A DNA stretch of 64,000 bases from Flavobacterium sp. H122 (GCF_004959765.1 NZ_SJZD01000007.1:1-64000); one strand, 5' to 3'; numbered from the stretch's first letter, positions 34,690 to 43,535 are shown. Notes: generated from the sequence alone by a model not told the origin. Made by a program: numbers and translations.

Positions 34690-35574
34690 CTAGCTGTTTT
34701 TTTGACGGTTCTTCAAAATTGCATTCAAAATAACAGTCGACAATATCACCAAAGCACCAATGTAAAACTGGCTATCCATCTTTTCCTTGTCACCAAAAAC
34801 CAATAAGGCTAAAATAATTCCGTAAATAGGCTCCAGATTTATGGTAAGCATTACGGTATAAGGACTTAAGTATTTCATCACTCCCACTGAAGCAATAAAA
34901 GCATAGGCTGTACAAACAGAACTCAAAACCAACAGCCACATGAAGTCTTCCCATGTTAAATGAAAGAAATCTGCCGAAAACTCTCCTTTATACAATATAA
35001 AAAGCGAAAAGAAAAAAACACCCCCTAAAAGCTCGTAAAATGAAATTACGGTAGGATTGTATTCTTTTGCGAATTTTCCATTGATTATAGAAAAGGAAGC
35101 TGATAAAAATGCAGAAGTTAAAGCCAGAATAATTCCGTAAACATATCTTGATTCAACTTTAAAAATCAAATAAAGTCCTGCGATAACAATTAAACCCAGA
35201 ATTACTTCATAGGGAATGACTTTTCTTTTAAAGAAAATGGGCTCTAAAAGTGATGTAAAAAAAGCTCCGGTGGACAAACAGGCCAAAGTAACCGAAATAT
35301 TCGAAACTTTGATGGCTTCAAAAAAAGTGTACCAATGCATCGCTATTACAAAGCCTGCCCCCAGAAACCGCAGCAGCAACGGAGTTGAAATCTTTAAATC
35401 GATTTTTCTGAATTGAATAAATCCCAAAATAAAAACAGATGCAAAAAGCATTCTGTACCATACTAAAGGCAATGCACCTATAGAAATAAGCGCTCCTAAA
35501 ACAGCGGTAAATCCCCAGATAAAAACTATCAGATGGAGATGAAGATAACTTTTTAAAGTTTTATCGTTTTGCAT
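34690..35574 (-). CDS. DMT superfamily (EamA) transporter
   Basis: A 294-residue protein with ten predicted transmembrane helices arranged as two EamA repeats (first starting LHLIVFIWGFTAVLGALISIG, second with SAFLSASFSIINGKFAKEYNP). Members export amino acids, nucleosides or other metabolites; substrate unknown. Its start overlaps the end of the LptF/G-like gene by 14 bp, so it is in the tgt-lpt transcript. Confidence 0.88.
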   Translation of the reverse strand: MQNDKTLKSYLHLHLIVFIWGFTAVLGALISIGALPLVWYRMLFASVFILGFIQFRKIDLKISTPLLLRFLGAGFVIAMHWYTFFEAIKVSNISVTLACLSTGAFFTSLLEPIFFKRKVIPYEVILGLIVIAGLYLIFKVESRYVYGIILALTSAFLSASFSIINGKFAKEYNPTVISFYELLGGVFFFSLFILYKGEFSADFFHLTWEDFMWLLVLSSVCTAYAFIASVGVMKYLSPYTVMLTINLEPIYGIILALLVFGDKEKMDSQFYIGALVILSTVILNAILKNRQKNS

Positions 35575-36667
35575 TTTTTAATAGATAATAAGCTAAAACA
35601 CCAAAAACAATATTAGGTATCCAGACAGCCACAAGCGGCGGAAAAGAAGACTGCTCTGCCATGGTTCCGAAAATCTTATCCAAAAATACATAAGTAAAAG
35701 CCACCGCAATACCTATCGCAAGATTTACTCCCATCCCACCTCTTCTTTTCATAGAAGAAACCGCAACAGCAATTATCGTTAAAATAAACGCAGAAACCGG
35801 TATACTGTACTTTCTGTATTTCACAACCAGATAGGTATTGATATTGGATGAACCTCTCTTTTTTTCTTTTTCAATAAATTCATTTAATTCGTTAGGCATC
35901 AACGTTTCCGCAATATACACTACCGGTGTCAGATCCTCAATTTCAAAATTGAATTTCATCTTTTTATTAGATTCAGATTCAATTTTATCATCCAGCTCAC
36001 CTACCGTTCTTTTTGTATAACTCATCAAAGAATAATCCTTTGTTTTAGGATTATACATAATTGAGGAAGCCGTTATTTTGTAAAGCAGTTTATTTTTATC
36101 AAACTTTTCCAGAACAAAATTATATGCCGTTTTTGATTCTACATTCAAATTACTGGCATAAACGTATTCATTTTCACTGATTTGCCTGAAAACATCATTA
36201 GTCTGCCTCATTTCCTGACGCCCTCCTCCTTTCAAGTACATGTAACGGAAAGTTTTAAACCCCTCGCTGGCTTTAGGAACTAAAAAAAAACCCATCAACA
36301 AAGCAAACAAAGAGACCATTGTTGCTCCTATAATATAAGGTCTTAAAAAACGCTGGAACGAAATTCCGGAACTAAGTATCGCAACAATTTCGGTATTATT
36401 GGCTAATTTTGAAGTAAACCAGATAATTGACAGGAAAAGAAAAATTGGAAACAATAAGTTTGCAAAATAGACAATGAAATCCAGATAATAAGCTGCCACC
36501 TTACCAAAAGGAACATTATTTTCCAGTATTTTATTAATTTTTTCAGAAACATCCACTGTTATTCCTATAGGAATAAACAACAGCAACATAGCAGAAAAAG
36601 TCATCAAATACCTTTTCAGTATGTATCTATCAATCAGAGTTAACTTCGAAAACAGTTGTTTTAACAT
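35561..36667 (-). CDS. LptF/LptG family permease (lipopolysaccharide export)
   Basis: A 368-residue protein with the YjgP/YjgQ layout: an N-terminal helix group (LIDRYILKRYLMTFSAMLLLFIPIGITVDVSEK), a periplasmic beta domain about 120-270 and a C-terminal helix group (GGMGVNLAIGIAVAFTYVFLDKIFGTMAEQ). These permeases pull LPS from the inner membrane with LptB. Bacteroidetes encode two related permeases; whether this is F or G cannot be settled by eye. The start overlaps the tgt stop (TAATG), giving translational coupling. Confidence 0.9.
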   Translation of the reverse strand: MLKQLFSKLTLIDRYILKRYLMTFSAMLLLFIPIGITVDVSEKINKILENNVPFGKVAAYYLDFIVYFANLLFPIFLFLSIIWFTSKLANNTEIVAILSSGISFQRFLRPYIIGATMVSLFALLMGFFLVPKASEGFKTFRYMYLKGGGRQEMRQTNDVFRQISENEYVYASNLNVESKTAYNFVLEKFDKNKLLYKITASSIMYNPKTKDYSLMSYTKRTVGELDDKIESESNKKMKFNFEIEDLTPVVYIAETLMPNELNEFIEKEKKRGSSNINTYLVVKYRKYSIPVSAFILTIIAVAVSSMKRRGGMGVNLAIGIAVAFTYVFLDKIFGTMAEQSSFPPLVAVWIPNIVFGVLAYYLLKNAKR

Positions 36668-37797
36668 TATAATCGCTGGCTCATTTGTTTTACCATTTTA
36701 TCTTTCCACTCACGGAAATCTCCCGCTAAGATATGTTTTCTTGCTTCACGAACCAACCACATATAAAAACCTAAGTTATGAATTGTTGCAATTTGTTTCC
36801 CTAAATATTCATCTGCAGCAAATAAATGACGCAAATAAGCCTTAGTATATTCAATATCTACAAAGGTGTGTCCCATTTCATCAATAGGCGAAAAATCATC
36901 TGCCCATTTTTTATTCTTAATATTAATTACCCCGTTTGCAGTAAACAGCATTCCGTTACGGGCATTACGTGTAGGCATCACACAATCAAACATATCAATA
37001 CCTAACGCTATGTTTTCCAAAATATTAACCGGAGTCCCGACTCCCATAAGATATCTGGGTTTTTCTTTAGGAAGAATTGCCGTCACAACTTCAGTCATTG
37101 CATACATTTCCTCTGCCGGCTCACCAACAGAAAGTCCGCCTATCGCGTTTCCTACTGCACCTGCATTCGCAATATATTCAGCTGACTGCTGACGTAAATC
37201 TTTATAAGTGCTTCCCTGAACAATTGGAAAGAAAGCCTGATTGTAATCGTATTTAAGTGGTGTTTTATCCAAATGCGCAATACAACGATCCAACCAACGG
37301 TGTGTCATATGCATTGAGCGCTTGGCATAACGGTAATCACAAGGATATGGAGTACACTCATCAAACGCCATAATAATATCAGCTCCGATAGTTCTCTGAA
37401 TTTCCATCACACTTTCCGGAGAAAAGAAATGATATGAGCCATCAATGTGAGATTTAAATTTAACTCCTTCTTCTTTAATTTTTCTGTTTGAAGAAAGAGA
37501 ATATACCTGGTACCCGCCTGAATCTGTTAAAATATTACGGTCCCAATTCATGAATTTATGCAATCCCCCAGCCTGCTCAAGAATTTTTGTCTGTGGCCTT
37601 AAATATAAATGATAGGTGTTCCCTAAAATGATATCAGGGTTTATATCGTTTTTCAATTCACGCTGGTGCACCCCCTTAACAGAAGCAACTGTCCCTACAG
37701 GCATAAAAATTGGCGTTTCAATTACGCCGTGATCTGTAGTTATTTTCCCTGCTCTGGCCTGTGACTGAGGGTCTGTGTGTAATAATTCAAACTTCAT
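36667..37797 (-). CDS. tgt: Queuine tRNA-ribosyltransferase
   Basis: A 376-residue TIM-barrel enzyme that exchanges guanine 34 for the queuine precursor in tRNAs with GUN anticodons. Seen: KFELLHTDPQSQARAGKITT at the start, NTYHLYLRPQ, LTDSGGYQVYSLS (catalytic Asp), MAFDECTPYP, GGLSVGEP and RYLMGVGTP. The start at 37797 matches the family's usual MKFELL opening; a start 33 bp upstream would lie inside the -7 element TATCTTTG at 37828-37835. The typical zinc-site cysteines are not evident in the C-terminal region (it reads FVDIEYTKAYLRHLFAADEYLGKQIATIHN), as in some Bacteroidetes enzymes. First gene of a three-gene unit with the permease and the transporter. Confidence 0.93.
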   Translation of the reverse strand: MKFELLHTDPQSQARAGKITTDHGVIETPIFMPVGTVASVKGVHQRELKNDINPDIILGNTYHLYLRPQTKILEQAGGLHKFMNWDRNILTDSGGYQVYSLSSNRKIKEEGVKFKSHIDGSYHFFSPESVMEIQRTIGADIIMAFDECTPYPCDYRYAKRSMHMTHRWLDRCIAHLDKTPLKYDYNQAFFPIVQGSTYKDLRQQSAEYIANAGAVGNAIGGLSVGEPAEEMYAMTEVVTAILPKEKPRYLMGVGTPVNILENIALGIDMFDCVMPTRNARNGMLFTANGVINIKNKKWADDFSPIDEMGHTFVDIEYTKAYLRHLFAADEYLGKQIATIHNLGFYMWLVREARKHILAGDFREWKDKMVKQMSQRL

Positions 37798-37904
37798 AAT
37801 GACTTTTCTTCCAAATATTTCGAACGGCAAAGATAGCCTATTGAATTCAGAAATTTGAAATTAGAAATTAGATTTTTAATTTCTTTAACGAATTGGCATT
37901 TTGA

Positions 37905-37936
37905 TTTGGCAGTCGGTAAAATAAGAAGTAATTTTG
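37905..37936 (+). promoter_or_regulatory. Bacteroidetes-type promoter for the transketolase genes
   Basis: TTTG at 37905-37908, a 20-bp spacer and TAATTTTG at 37929-37936 match the TTTG-N-TAnnTTTG consensus. Transcription would start near 37943, about 20 bp before the ATG at 37963, supporting that start. Confidence 0.75.
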
Positions 37937-37962
37937 GCCTCGTTAATAAAAAGCTATTAAAA

Positions 37963-38811
37963 ATGTCTGACATTCAACAACTAACAAAATTTACAACACA
38001 AGTAAGAAGAGACATTCTTCGAATGGTGCATGCTGTAAATTCTGGTCACCCGGGAGGCTCTTTGGGTTGCGCCGAATTTTTCACTGTACTTTACCAACAC
38101 TTAATGGACAGAAAGCCTGGATTTGATATGGACGGTATTGGAGAAGACATCTTCTTCTTATCAAACGGTCACATATCGCCGGTATTTTATTCAGTTTTAG
38201 CACGCAGCGGTTATTTCCCTGTGAAAGAACTGGCTACATTCCGTAAGTTAAATTCAAGATTGCAAGGTCACCCAACTACCCATGAAGGTTTACCCGGGGT
38301 AAGAATGGCATCCGGATCTTTAGGTCAGGGATTATCTGTCGCTATTGGCGCAGCACAAGCGAAGAAATTGAACAAAGACAAACATTTAGTATATGCTTTA
38401 TGCGGTGACGGCGAATTACAGGAAGGCCAGAACTGGGAAGCAATCATGTATGCTTCTGCTAAAGGAGTGGACAATCTAATTGCTACTATTGATTTAAATG
38501 GTAAACAAATCGACGGAACTACTGATGAAGTTTTGTCAATGGGTAATGTAAAAGCAAAATTTGAAGCTTTTGACTGGGATGTTGTTGAAATCAAAGAAGG
38601 AAACGATATAGAAGCTATTATTGCAGGTATGACTCATGCAAAATCGTTATCAGGAAAAGGAAAACCGGTTTGCGTTTTATTGCACACAGAAATGGGACAC
38701 GGTGTGGATTTCATGATGTACACACATGCCTGGCACGGGAAAGCACCTAATGACGAGCAATTGGAAAAAGCATTGGTGCAAAACCATTTAGAAGACGAAA
38801 TCGATTATTAA
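37963..38811 (+). CDS. Transketolase, N-terminal (thiamine-diphosphate-binding) subunit
   Basis: Started at 37963 the protein has 282 residues; the frame is open back to 37855 but that part covers the promoter. It holds the first transketolase domain: VNSGHPGGSLGCAEF, FLSNGHISPVFYSVLA, GSLGQGLSVAIGAA and GDGELQEGQNWEA, where GDG begins the thiamine-diphosphate/magnesium motif. The second half is the next gene. Together they transfer two-carbon units in the pentose phosphate pathway. Split transketolases are common in Bacteroidetes and archaea. Confidence 0.93.
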   Translation: MSDIQQLTKFTTQVRRDILRMVHAVNSGHPGGSLGCAEFFTVLYQHLMDRKPGFDMDGIGEDIFFLSNGHISPVFYSVLARSGYFPVKELATFRKLNSRLQGHPTTHEGLPGVRMASGSLGQGLSVAIGAAQAKKLNKDKHLVYALCGDGELQEGQNWEAIMYASAKGVDNLIATIDLNGKQIDGTTDEVLSMGNVKAKFEAFDWDVVEIKEGNDIEAIIAGMTHAKSLSGKGKPVCVLLHTEMGHGVDFMMYTHAWHGKAPNDEQLEKALVQNHLEDEIDY

Positions 38812-38822
38812 AAAAGCTTTAT

Positions 38823-38845
38823 GCTTTAAGCAATATGCCTTAAGC
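38823..38845. repeat. Short imperfect inverted repeat (GCTTTAAGC family)
   Basis: GCTTTAAGC-AA-TATGCCTTAAGC lies between the two transketolase genes. A similar sequence, GCTTTAAGC-TG-TATGC followed by GTAAGC, is at 56153-56182 upstream of cobU. Possibly a small dispersed intergenic repeat. Confidence 0.4.
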
Positions 38846-38869
38846 CTATAGCAACAGCTTATAAAAACA

Positions 38870-39823
38870 ATGAAAAAATATACAAATCAAGGAAGTAAAG
38901 ACACTCGTTCTGGTTTTGGAGCCGGAATGACCGAACTTGGTCAGAAGAATGAAAATGTAGTGGCACTTTGTGCTGACTTAATTGGTTCATTAAAATTTGA
39001 CGAATTCAAAAAAAACCATCCTGAGCGTTTCTTTCAAATTGGAATCGCTGAAGCAAACATGATTGGTATTGCAGCTGGTTTAACAATAGGCGGTAAAATT
39101 CCTTTCACAGGAACATTTGCCAACTTTTCAACTGGTCGTGTTTATGACCAAATACGTCAATCTGTAGCTTATTCAGATAAAAACGTTAAAATCTGTGCTT
39201 CGCACGCAGGTTTAACTTTAGGGGAAGACGGCGCAACTCACCAAATCCTGGAAGATATCGGTTTAATGAAAATGCTGCCGGGAATGACTGTAATCAACAC
39301 ATGTGATTACAATCAGACTAAAGCCGCAACAATTGCACTGGCTGACCATCACGGTCCTGCTTATTTACGTTTTGGCCGTCCCGTAGTGCCTAATTTCACC
39401 TCTGCTGACGAGCCTTTTGTTATTGGAAAAGCAGTTATGTTAAATGAAGGAACTGATGTGACTATCGTCGCTACAGGACACTTAGTATGGGAAGCTTTAG
39501 TTGCTGCCGAAGCACTGGAAGCAAAAGGTATCTCTGCCGAAGTAATCAATATTCACACCATCAAACCTCTTGATGACGAGGCAATTTTAAAATCGGCTGC
39601 CAAAACAGGATGTGTAGTTACCGCAGAAGAACACAATATTCTAGGAGGACTAGGAGAAAGTGTTTCAAGATTACTAGCATTAAACAACCCTACTCCTCAG
39701 GAATTTGTAGCTGTTAATGACAGTTTTGGTGAATCAGGAACTCCTGAGCAGTTAATGGAAAAATACAAATTAAACGCACCAGCTATTATCGACGCTGTTG
39801 AAAAAGTAATGAAGAGAAAATAA
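38870..39823 (+). CDS. Transketolase, C-terminal subunit
   Basis: A 317-residue protein with the pyrimidine-binding and C-terminal transketolase domains: RSGFGAGMTELGQ, FQIGIAEANMIGIAAGLTIGG (with the catalytic Glu), FANFSTGRVYDQIRQSVAYS, SHAGLTLGEDGATHQ and YLRFGRPVVP. It partners the N-terminal subunit encoded 58 bp upstream; the intergenic gap carries a small repeat. A terminator follows at 39850-39880. Confidence 0.93.
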   Translation: MKKYTNQGSKDTRSGFGAGMTELGQKNENVVALCADLIGSLKFDEFKKNHPERFFQIGIAEANMIGIAAGLTIGGKIPFTGTFANFSTGRVYDQIRQSVAYSDKNVKICASHAGLTLGEDGATHQILEDIGLMKMLPGMTVINTCDYNQTKAATIALADHHGPAYLRFGRPVVPNFTSADEPFVIGKAVMLNEGTDVTIVATGHLVWEALVAAEALEAKGISAEVINIHTIKPLDDEAILKSAAKTGCVVTAEEHNILGGLGESVSRLLALNNPTPQEFVAVNDSFGESGTPEQLMEKYKLNAPAIIDAVEKVMKRK

Positions 39824-39849
39824 CATTCTTTTATATTCATCACTATAAA

Positions 39850-39880
39850 AAAATAACCGGGCAATGCCCGGTTATTTTTT
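39850..39880. terminator. Bidirectional intrinsic terminator
   Basis: A 12-bp stem AAATAACCGGGC / GCCCGGTTATTT with a 3-nt loop, flanked by A and T runs, lies between the convergent transketolase and FKBP lipoprotein genes and can serve both. Confidence 0.9.
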
Positions 39881-39887
39881 TATAGTA

Positions 39888-40919
39888 TTAATCACATCCA
39901 TCATCATAATCAAGGTAACTTGGAATACCATCATTATCACAATCTTTTAGTTTTTCATTTTTTGATAAAATACCGTCATTATCATCATCTGTATCTAAGT
40001 AATCTTTCTTGCCGTCTAAATCAGAATCAAGACCATTTGAAGGAAAATGTTTTTTTGAATTTGCTATTTCCGTCTTGGTCAGATAATAATCAGCGTCATC
40101 ATCAGTATCATACATATCCAAAACCCCATTAGCATCAGTATCGTTTTTCTTAGCAACATACATTCCCTGTGCCGTATCATAGACAAACTCTTCAATTACA
40201 GAATCCAAACCATCCCTGTCATGATCTATATAATTCATTTTCTTTAACGAAATATTAAAAATCAACGGAGCATATTTAGGAATATTGCCAGTCCCACTAT
40301 TATAATAACCTAATGCAGACGGCATAAAAACCACTCCGGCTCCAAAATTTTCAAACACAGCACTTCCATTTGAATCCACACTGGAATCCCCTGTTTTAAG
40401 CAACGACACAAATTCTGTCCAGCCTTTAATATAACCAGCCTGACTCATCCAAGCAGGCTGCGTAACAGCTTCAAATTTACTACTCGCAATATATTCAATA
40501 TATGTTTTAGGATCAGTCGAAGGTGTCACTTCTTCTTTTTTAGTATAAATATACTCTCCTTTATAGTTTGCAAAAATTGAATCTACTGCCGTAGGCTGTA
40601 AACCATTACCATCAGCAAATTTTATGTAGTACATCTTATGATCGTAATCATCTACTTTAACAATTTTTGTTTGTATATTAAATTCACTTCTGATAGACGG
40701 TAAATTATTTTCAGTTGTAATTTTAGTAAAAGATACATTATCAAGATCAGTACTCACTTCCATGTTGTACTCATCCAGAAATTTGTTAATTGCTAAATCA
40801 TCAATAGGCGCTTGCTCCGCATAAGGTTTTTTAGGAGTTGATTTTGCTTCATCATCCTTATTACAAGACAAAACAATTACACTTAAAAATAATACTAATA
40901 GACTTCTTAAAATTTGCAT
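39888..40919 (-). CDS. FKBP-like lipoprotein with calcium-binding thrombospondin type 3 repeats
   Basis: A 343-residue lipoprotein (lipobox VLSC, Cys 19). Residues about 110-230 form an FKBP-type domain (GVVFMPSALGYYNSGTGNIPKYAPLIFNISL). The C-terminal third is a chain of Asp-rich repeats, DHDRDGLDS, DTDANGVLDMYDTDDD, GLDSDLDGKKDYLDTDDDNDG and DCDNDGIPSYLDYDDG, the thrombospondin type 3 pattern that binds calcium and stiffens surface proteins. It likely folds or stabilises exported proteins at the cell surface. FKBP activity is uncertain because the domain is divergent. Confidence 0.85.
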   Translation of the reverse strand: MQILRSLLVLFLSVIVLSCNKDDEAKSTPKKPYAEQAPIDDLAINKFLDEYNMEVSTDLDNVSFTKITTENNLPSIRSEFNIQTKIVKVDDYDHKMYYIKFADGNGLQPTAVDSIFANYKGEYIYTKKEEVTPSTDPKTYIEYIASSKFEAVTQPAWMSQAGYIKGWTEFVSLLKTGDSSVDSNGSAVFENFGAGVVFMPSALGYYNSGTGNIPKYAPLIFNISLKKMNYIDHDRDGLDSVIEEFVYDTAQGMYVAKKNDTDANGVLDMYDTDDDADYYLTKTEIANSKKHFPSNGLDSDLDGKKDYLDTDDDNDGILSKNEKLKDCDNDGIPSYLDYDDGCD

Positions 40920-41000
40920 TTTATTTTATTTTTTGAGTGCGCAAGATACAATTTTGATTTATTTTTGTTTTATATTTTAACGTAGTTTTTTCATTTATCT

Positions 41001-41396
41001 ATGCGAATTGACAAATACTTATGGTGTGTACGCTATTATAAGACAAGAAATATGGTTACCGAAGTCTGTAAAAAAAACCACGTTACTGTCAACGGAATAA
41101 CCGCCAAACCTTCTAAAGAAGTCTTTCCCGGCGACAAAGTCACTTTTCGTAAAGACCAGATTACCTATATAATTACTGTACTGGACATCCCCCCCAACCG
41201 GGTGGGCGCAAAGCTGGCAGACATTTACAGAAGAGACGAAACTCCTGAAGAATCTTTTGCTCATCTTGAGATGTTAAAACTTTCTAAAGCACATTACAGA
41301 AAATTTGGCGAAGGACGACCAACAAAAAAAGACCGCAGGGATTTAGACGATTTTGAGTTTGACACTAATGAAGAACAGGAAGATGAAACTGAATAG
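41001..41396 (+). CDS. S4-domain RNA-binding protein (Hsp15/HslR-like)
   Basis: A 131-residue protein: an S4 RNA-binding domain at residues 1-65 (MRIDKYLWCVRYYKTRNMVTEVCKKNHVTVNG, PGDKVTFRK) and a basic then acidic tail. Hsp15-type proteins bind stalled large ribosomal subunits carrying nascent chains. Its end overlaps the next gene by 14 bp. Confidence 0.9.
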   Translation: MRIDKYLWCVRYYKTRNMVTEVCKKNHVTVNGITAKPSKEVFPGDKVTFRKDQITYIITVLDIPPNRVGAKLADIYRRDETPEESFAHLEMLKLSKAHYRKFGEGRPTKKDRRDLDDFEFDTNEEQEDETE

Positions 41397-41979
41397 CGAA
41401 TATTGGGAGAACAGATACCTAAACAATGAAACCGGCTGGGATGTTGGCACAATAACAAAACCTATTAAAGAATACATTGATCAAATTACCGACAGATCAA
41501 TTAAAATCTTAATTCCAGGCTGTGGAAATTCTTATGAATTTGAATACTTAATTCAAAAAGGATTTACAAATGCTTATGTTTTGGATTACGCTGAAAGTCC
41601 GATTGAAAATTTAAAAAAGAAAGTCCCTGCTGAATTTCATAAAAATATAATTCATCAGGATTTTTTTGAACACAATCAAAAATACGACCTAATCATTGAA
41701 CAGACTTTCTTTTGCGCCTTAAATCCAGAATTAAGAAAGAAATATGTCGAAAAAACACATTCTTTATTAAAAGAGAATGGAAAACTTGTTGGTTTACTAT
41801 TTCAATTCCCTCTAACTGAAGTCGGCCCACCTTTTGGTGGTTCAAAAGAGGAATACTCAAATTTATTTACTGACTATTTCAATATTCAGACATTAGAAAC
41901 AGCATATAACTCCATAAAACCAAGACAAGAAAACGAACTCTTTTTTATCTTTACCAAAAAACAACAACACAATGACTAA
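41383..41979 (+). CDS. SAM-dependent methyltransferase, thiopurine methyltransferase-like
   Basis: Started at ATG 41383 the protein has 198 residues. WENRYLNNETGWDVGTITKPIKEYID is the usual opening of the TPMT/SAM family, followed by ILIPGCGNSYEFEYL (SAM site), QDFFEH, EQTFFCALNPELRKKYV and LTEVGPPFGGSKEEY. Natural substrates are unknown. It overlaps the S4-domain gene by 14 bp and the phosphoribosyltransferase gene by 8 bp, so the three genes form one operon. Confidence 0.88.
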   Translation: MKLNSEYWENRYLNNETGWDVGTITKPIKEYIDQITDRSIKILIPGCGNSYEFEYLIQKGFTNAYVLDYAESPIENLKKKVPAEFHKNIIHQDFFEHNQKYDLIIEQTFFCALNPELRKKYVEKTHSLLKENGKLVGLLFQFPLTEVGPPFGGSKEEYSNLFTDYFNIQTLETAYNSIKPRQENELFFIFTKKQQHND

Positions 41980-42469
41980 AAATATAATTTTAACCCATCA
42001 GGAAATTGAATTCAAAATTAAACGGATTGCGTATCAGATTTACGAAACGTTCATAGACGAAAATGAAATTGTAATTGCAGGAATTATAGGTAACGGAAGT
42101 ATTTTTGCTGAGAAGATAATCAATGAATTACAAAAGATATCTCCTCTTAAAATTCATTTCTGCGAAGTTAAAATAGACAAGAAAAACCCAGAAGCTTCAA
42201 TTGAGGTTTCACTTCCAAAAGAAGAGTACCACAACAAAGGACTTATTCTAATAGACGACGTTTTAAGCACAGGCACAACTCTGATCTATGGTGTTAGACA
42301 TTTTTTAGATGTTCCGCTAAGCAAATTTAAAACTGCGGTACTAGTCGACAGGAACCACAAAAAATACCCTATTAAAGCCGATTTTAAAGGACTTTCCTTA
42401 TCAACATCTATTCTTGAGCATGTTCAGGTAGTTTTTGAAGAAAACAACAACCACGCCTATTTAGAATAG
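41972..42469 (+). CDS. Phosphoribosyltransferase, PyrR-like
   Basis: A 165-residue type I phosphoribosyltransferase with the PRPP-binding motif LILIDDVLSTGTTL and an upstream FCEVKIDKKN hood. Relatives include PyrR (uracil phosphoribosyltransferase and attenuator of pyr mRNA) and purine salvage enzymes. No pyrimidine genes are nearby, so a regulatory role cannot be claimed. Last of the three-gene operon; its stop overlaps the convergent shikimate kinase gene. Confidence 0.85.
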   Translation: MTKNIILTHQEIEFKIKRIAYQIYETFIDENEIVIAGIIGNGSIFAEKIINELQKISPLKIHFCEVKIDKKNPEASIEVSLPKEEYHNKGLILIDDVLSTGTTLIYGVRHFLDVPLSKFKTAVLVDRNHKKYPIKADFKGLSLSTSILEHVQVVFEENNNHAYLE

Positions 42470-42474
42470 GCGTG
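42452..42474. terminator. Hairpin spanning the convergent gene ends
   Basis: A perfect 10-bp stem (CACGCCTATT / AATAGGCGTG, 3-nt loop) covers the last codons of both the phosphoribosyltransferase and aroK. T-runs are weak, so it is a probable, not certain, shared terminator. Confidence 0.55.
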
Positions 42475-42982
42475 TAATTTCTTCTACAATTTCTTCAGGA
42501 GACTTATCATCAACCAAAACAATATATTTACACTGATTATAATAATAGCTTCTGTCAAAAAGATGTTTGGCTATATACTCTTCGGTTTCCTCTTCATTTA
42601 AATTATGCAATAAAGGACGGTTTGCCGTTTCGTTTTTAAGCCTGCTTACTAAAACCGGAATACTTGCTTTCAAGTACACTGAAAAAACGTCTTCATTTTG
42701 AAGAAAAACATGATTATCTGCATAACAGGGAGTACCTCCGCCAGTACTTAATACGTAAGACGAGTCACTTTGAATCATTTTTTTAAAAATTTCATGCTCT
42801 TTTTTCCTAAAAAAGACCTCACCTTTTTCAGAAAATATATCTTTTACCGATTTTTTCAGCTCATTTTCGATTAAAAAATCCAAATCCAGGAAGGATAAAT
42901 TCAGTTTTTCCGCCAGAAGCTGGCCAATTTTTGTTTTCCCTGAGCCCATGTAGCCCACTAACACAATTTTTTTTACATTCAT
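42461..42982 (-). CDS. aroK: Shikimate kinase
   Basis: A 173-residue P-loop kinase that makes shikimate 3-phosphate for aromatic amino acids. Seen: Walker A GYMGSGKTKIG (10-20), the shikimate-binding FLDLDFLIE and FFRKKEHEIF, LSTGGGTPCY, and the lid RPLLHN. Length is typical. The last 9 bp overlap the convergent phosphoribosyltransferase gene. Confidence 0.94.
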   Translation of the reverse strand: MNVKKIVLVGYMGSGKTKIGQLLAEKLNLSFLDLDFLIENELKKSVKDIFSEKGEVFFRKKEHEIFKKMIQSDSSYVLSTGGGTPCYADNHVFLQNEDVFSVYLKASIPVLVSRLKNETANRPLLHNLNEEETEEYIAKHLFDRSYYYNQCKYIVLVDDKSPEEIVEEITRLF

Positions 42983-43047
42983 AAATACCTATAAATAAAG
43001 ACTTTGAAAATCATTTAAAAAAAAAGACAAATTTATTATCATTTTAC

Positions 43048-43079
43048 TTTGAAATGTTAAAAATAAGGTATTATATTTG
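43048..43079 (+). promoter_or_regulatory. Promoter of the tRNA-Lys array
   Basis: TTTG (43048-43051), a 20-bp spacer and TATATTTG (43072-43079) match the Bacteroidetes consensus. It is 24 bp upstream of the first tRNA-Lys and should drive all six tRNA genes up to the terminators. Confidence 0.85.
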
Positions 43080-43103
43080 CACCCGCAATCAGGAAATGAT
43101 TTT

Positions 43104-43176
43104 GACTCCGTAGCTCAGTTGGTAGAGCACATCACTTTTAATGATGGGGTCCTGGGTTCGAGCCCCAGCGGGGTCA
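43104..43176 (+). tRNA. tRNA-Lys (TTT), copy 1 of 5
   Basis: A 73-nt cloverleaf: acceptor GACTCCG / CGGGGTC with discriminator A, D arm GCTC-AGTTGGTA-GAGC, anticodon stem CATCA / TGATG with loop CTTTTAA (anticodon TTT), T arm CTGGG-TTCGAGC-CCCAG. The 3' CCA is not encoded. Confidence 0.97.
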
Positions 43177-43211
43177 CAAAGTAAGACTCAAAACATTTTC
43201 ACGAAAGCATT

Positions 43212-43284
43212 GACTCCGTAGCTCAGTTGGTAGAGCACATCACTTTTAATGATGGGGTCCTGGGTTCGAGCCCCAGCGGGGTCA
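43212..43284 (+). tRNA. tRNA-Lys (TTT), copy 2 of 5
   Basis: Identical to copy 1, 108 bp downstream of it. Confidence 0.97.
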
Positions 43285-43319
43285 CAAAGTAAGACTCAAA
43301 ACATTTTCACGAAAGCATT

Positions 43320-43392
43320 GACTCCGTAGCTCAGTTGGTAGAGCACATCACTTTTAATGATGGGGTCCTGGGTTCGAGCCCCAGCGGGGTCA
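43320..43392 (+). tRNA. tRNA-Lys (TTT), copy 3 of 5
   Basis: Identical to copy 1; same 35-bp spacer on both sides. Confidence 0.97.
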
Positions 43393-43427
43393 CAAAGTAA
43401 GACTCAAAACATTTTCACGAAAGCATT

Positions 43428-43500
43428 GACTCCGTAGCTCAGTTGGTAGAGCACATCACTTTTAATGATGGGGTCCTGGGTTCGAGCCCCAGCGGGGTCA
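43428..43500 (+). tRNA. tRNA-Lys (TTT), copy 4 of 5
   Basis: Identical to copy 1; same 35-bp spacer on both sides. Confidence 0.97.
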
Positions 43501-43535
43501 CAAAGTAAGACTCAAAACATTTTCACGAAAGCATT

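Noticed and set aside
38823-38845. Terminator between the transketolase genes
   Set aside because: The repeat is imperfect, has no T-run after it, and the two genes encode subunits of one enzyme.
41972-42469. PyrR as attenuation regulator of pyrimidine genes
   Set aside because: No pyrimidine genes or anti-terminator structures are nearby; the fold alone does not prove this role.
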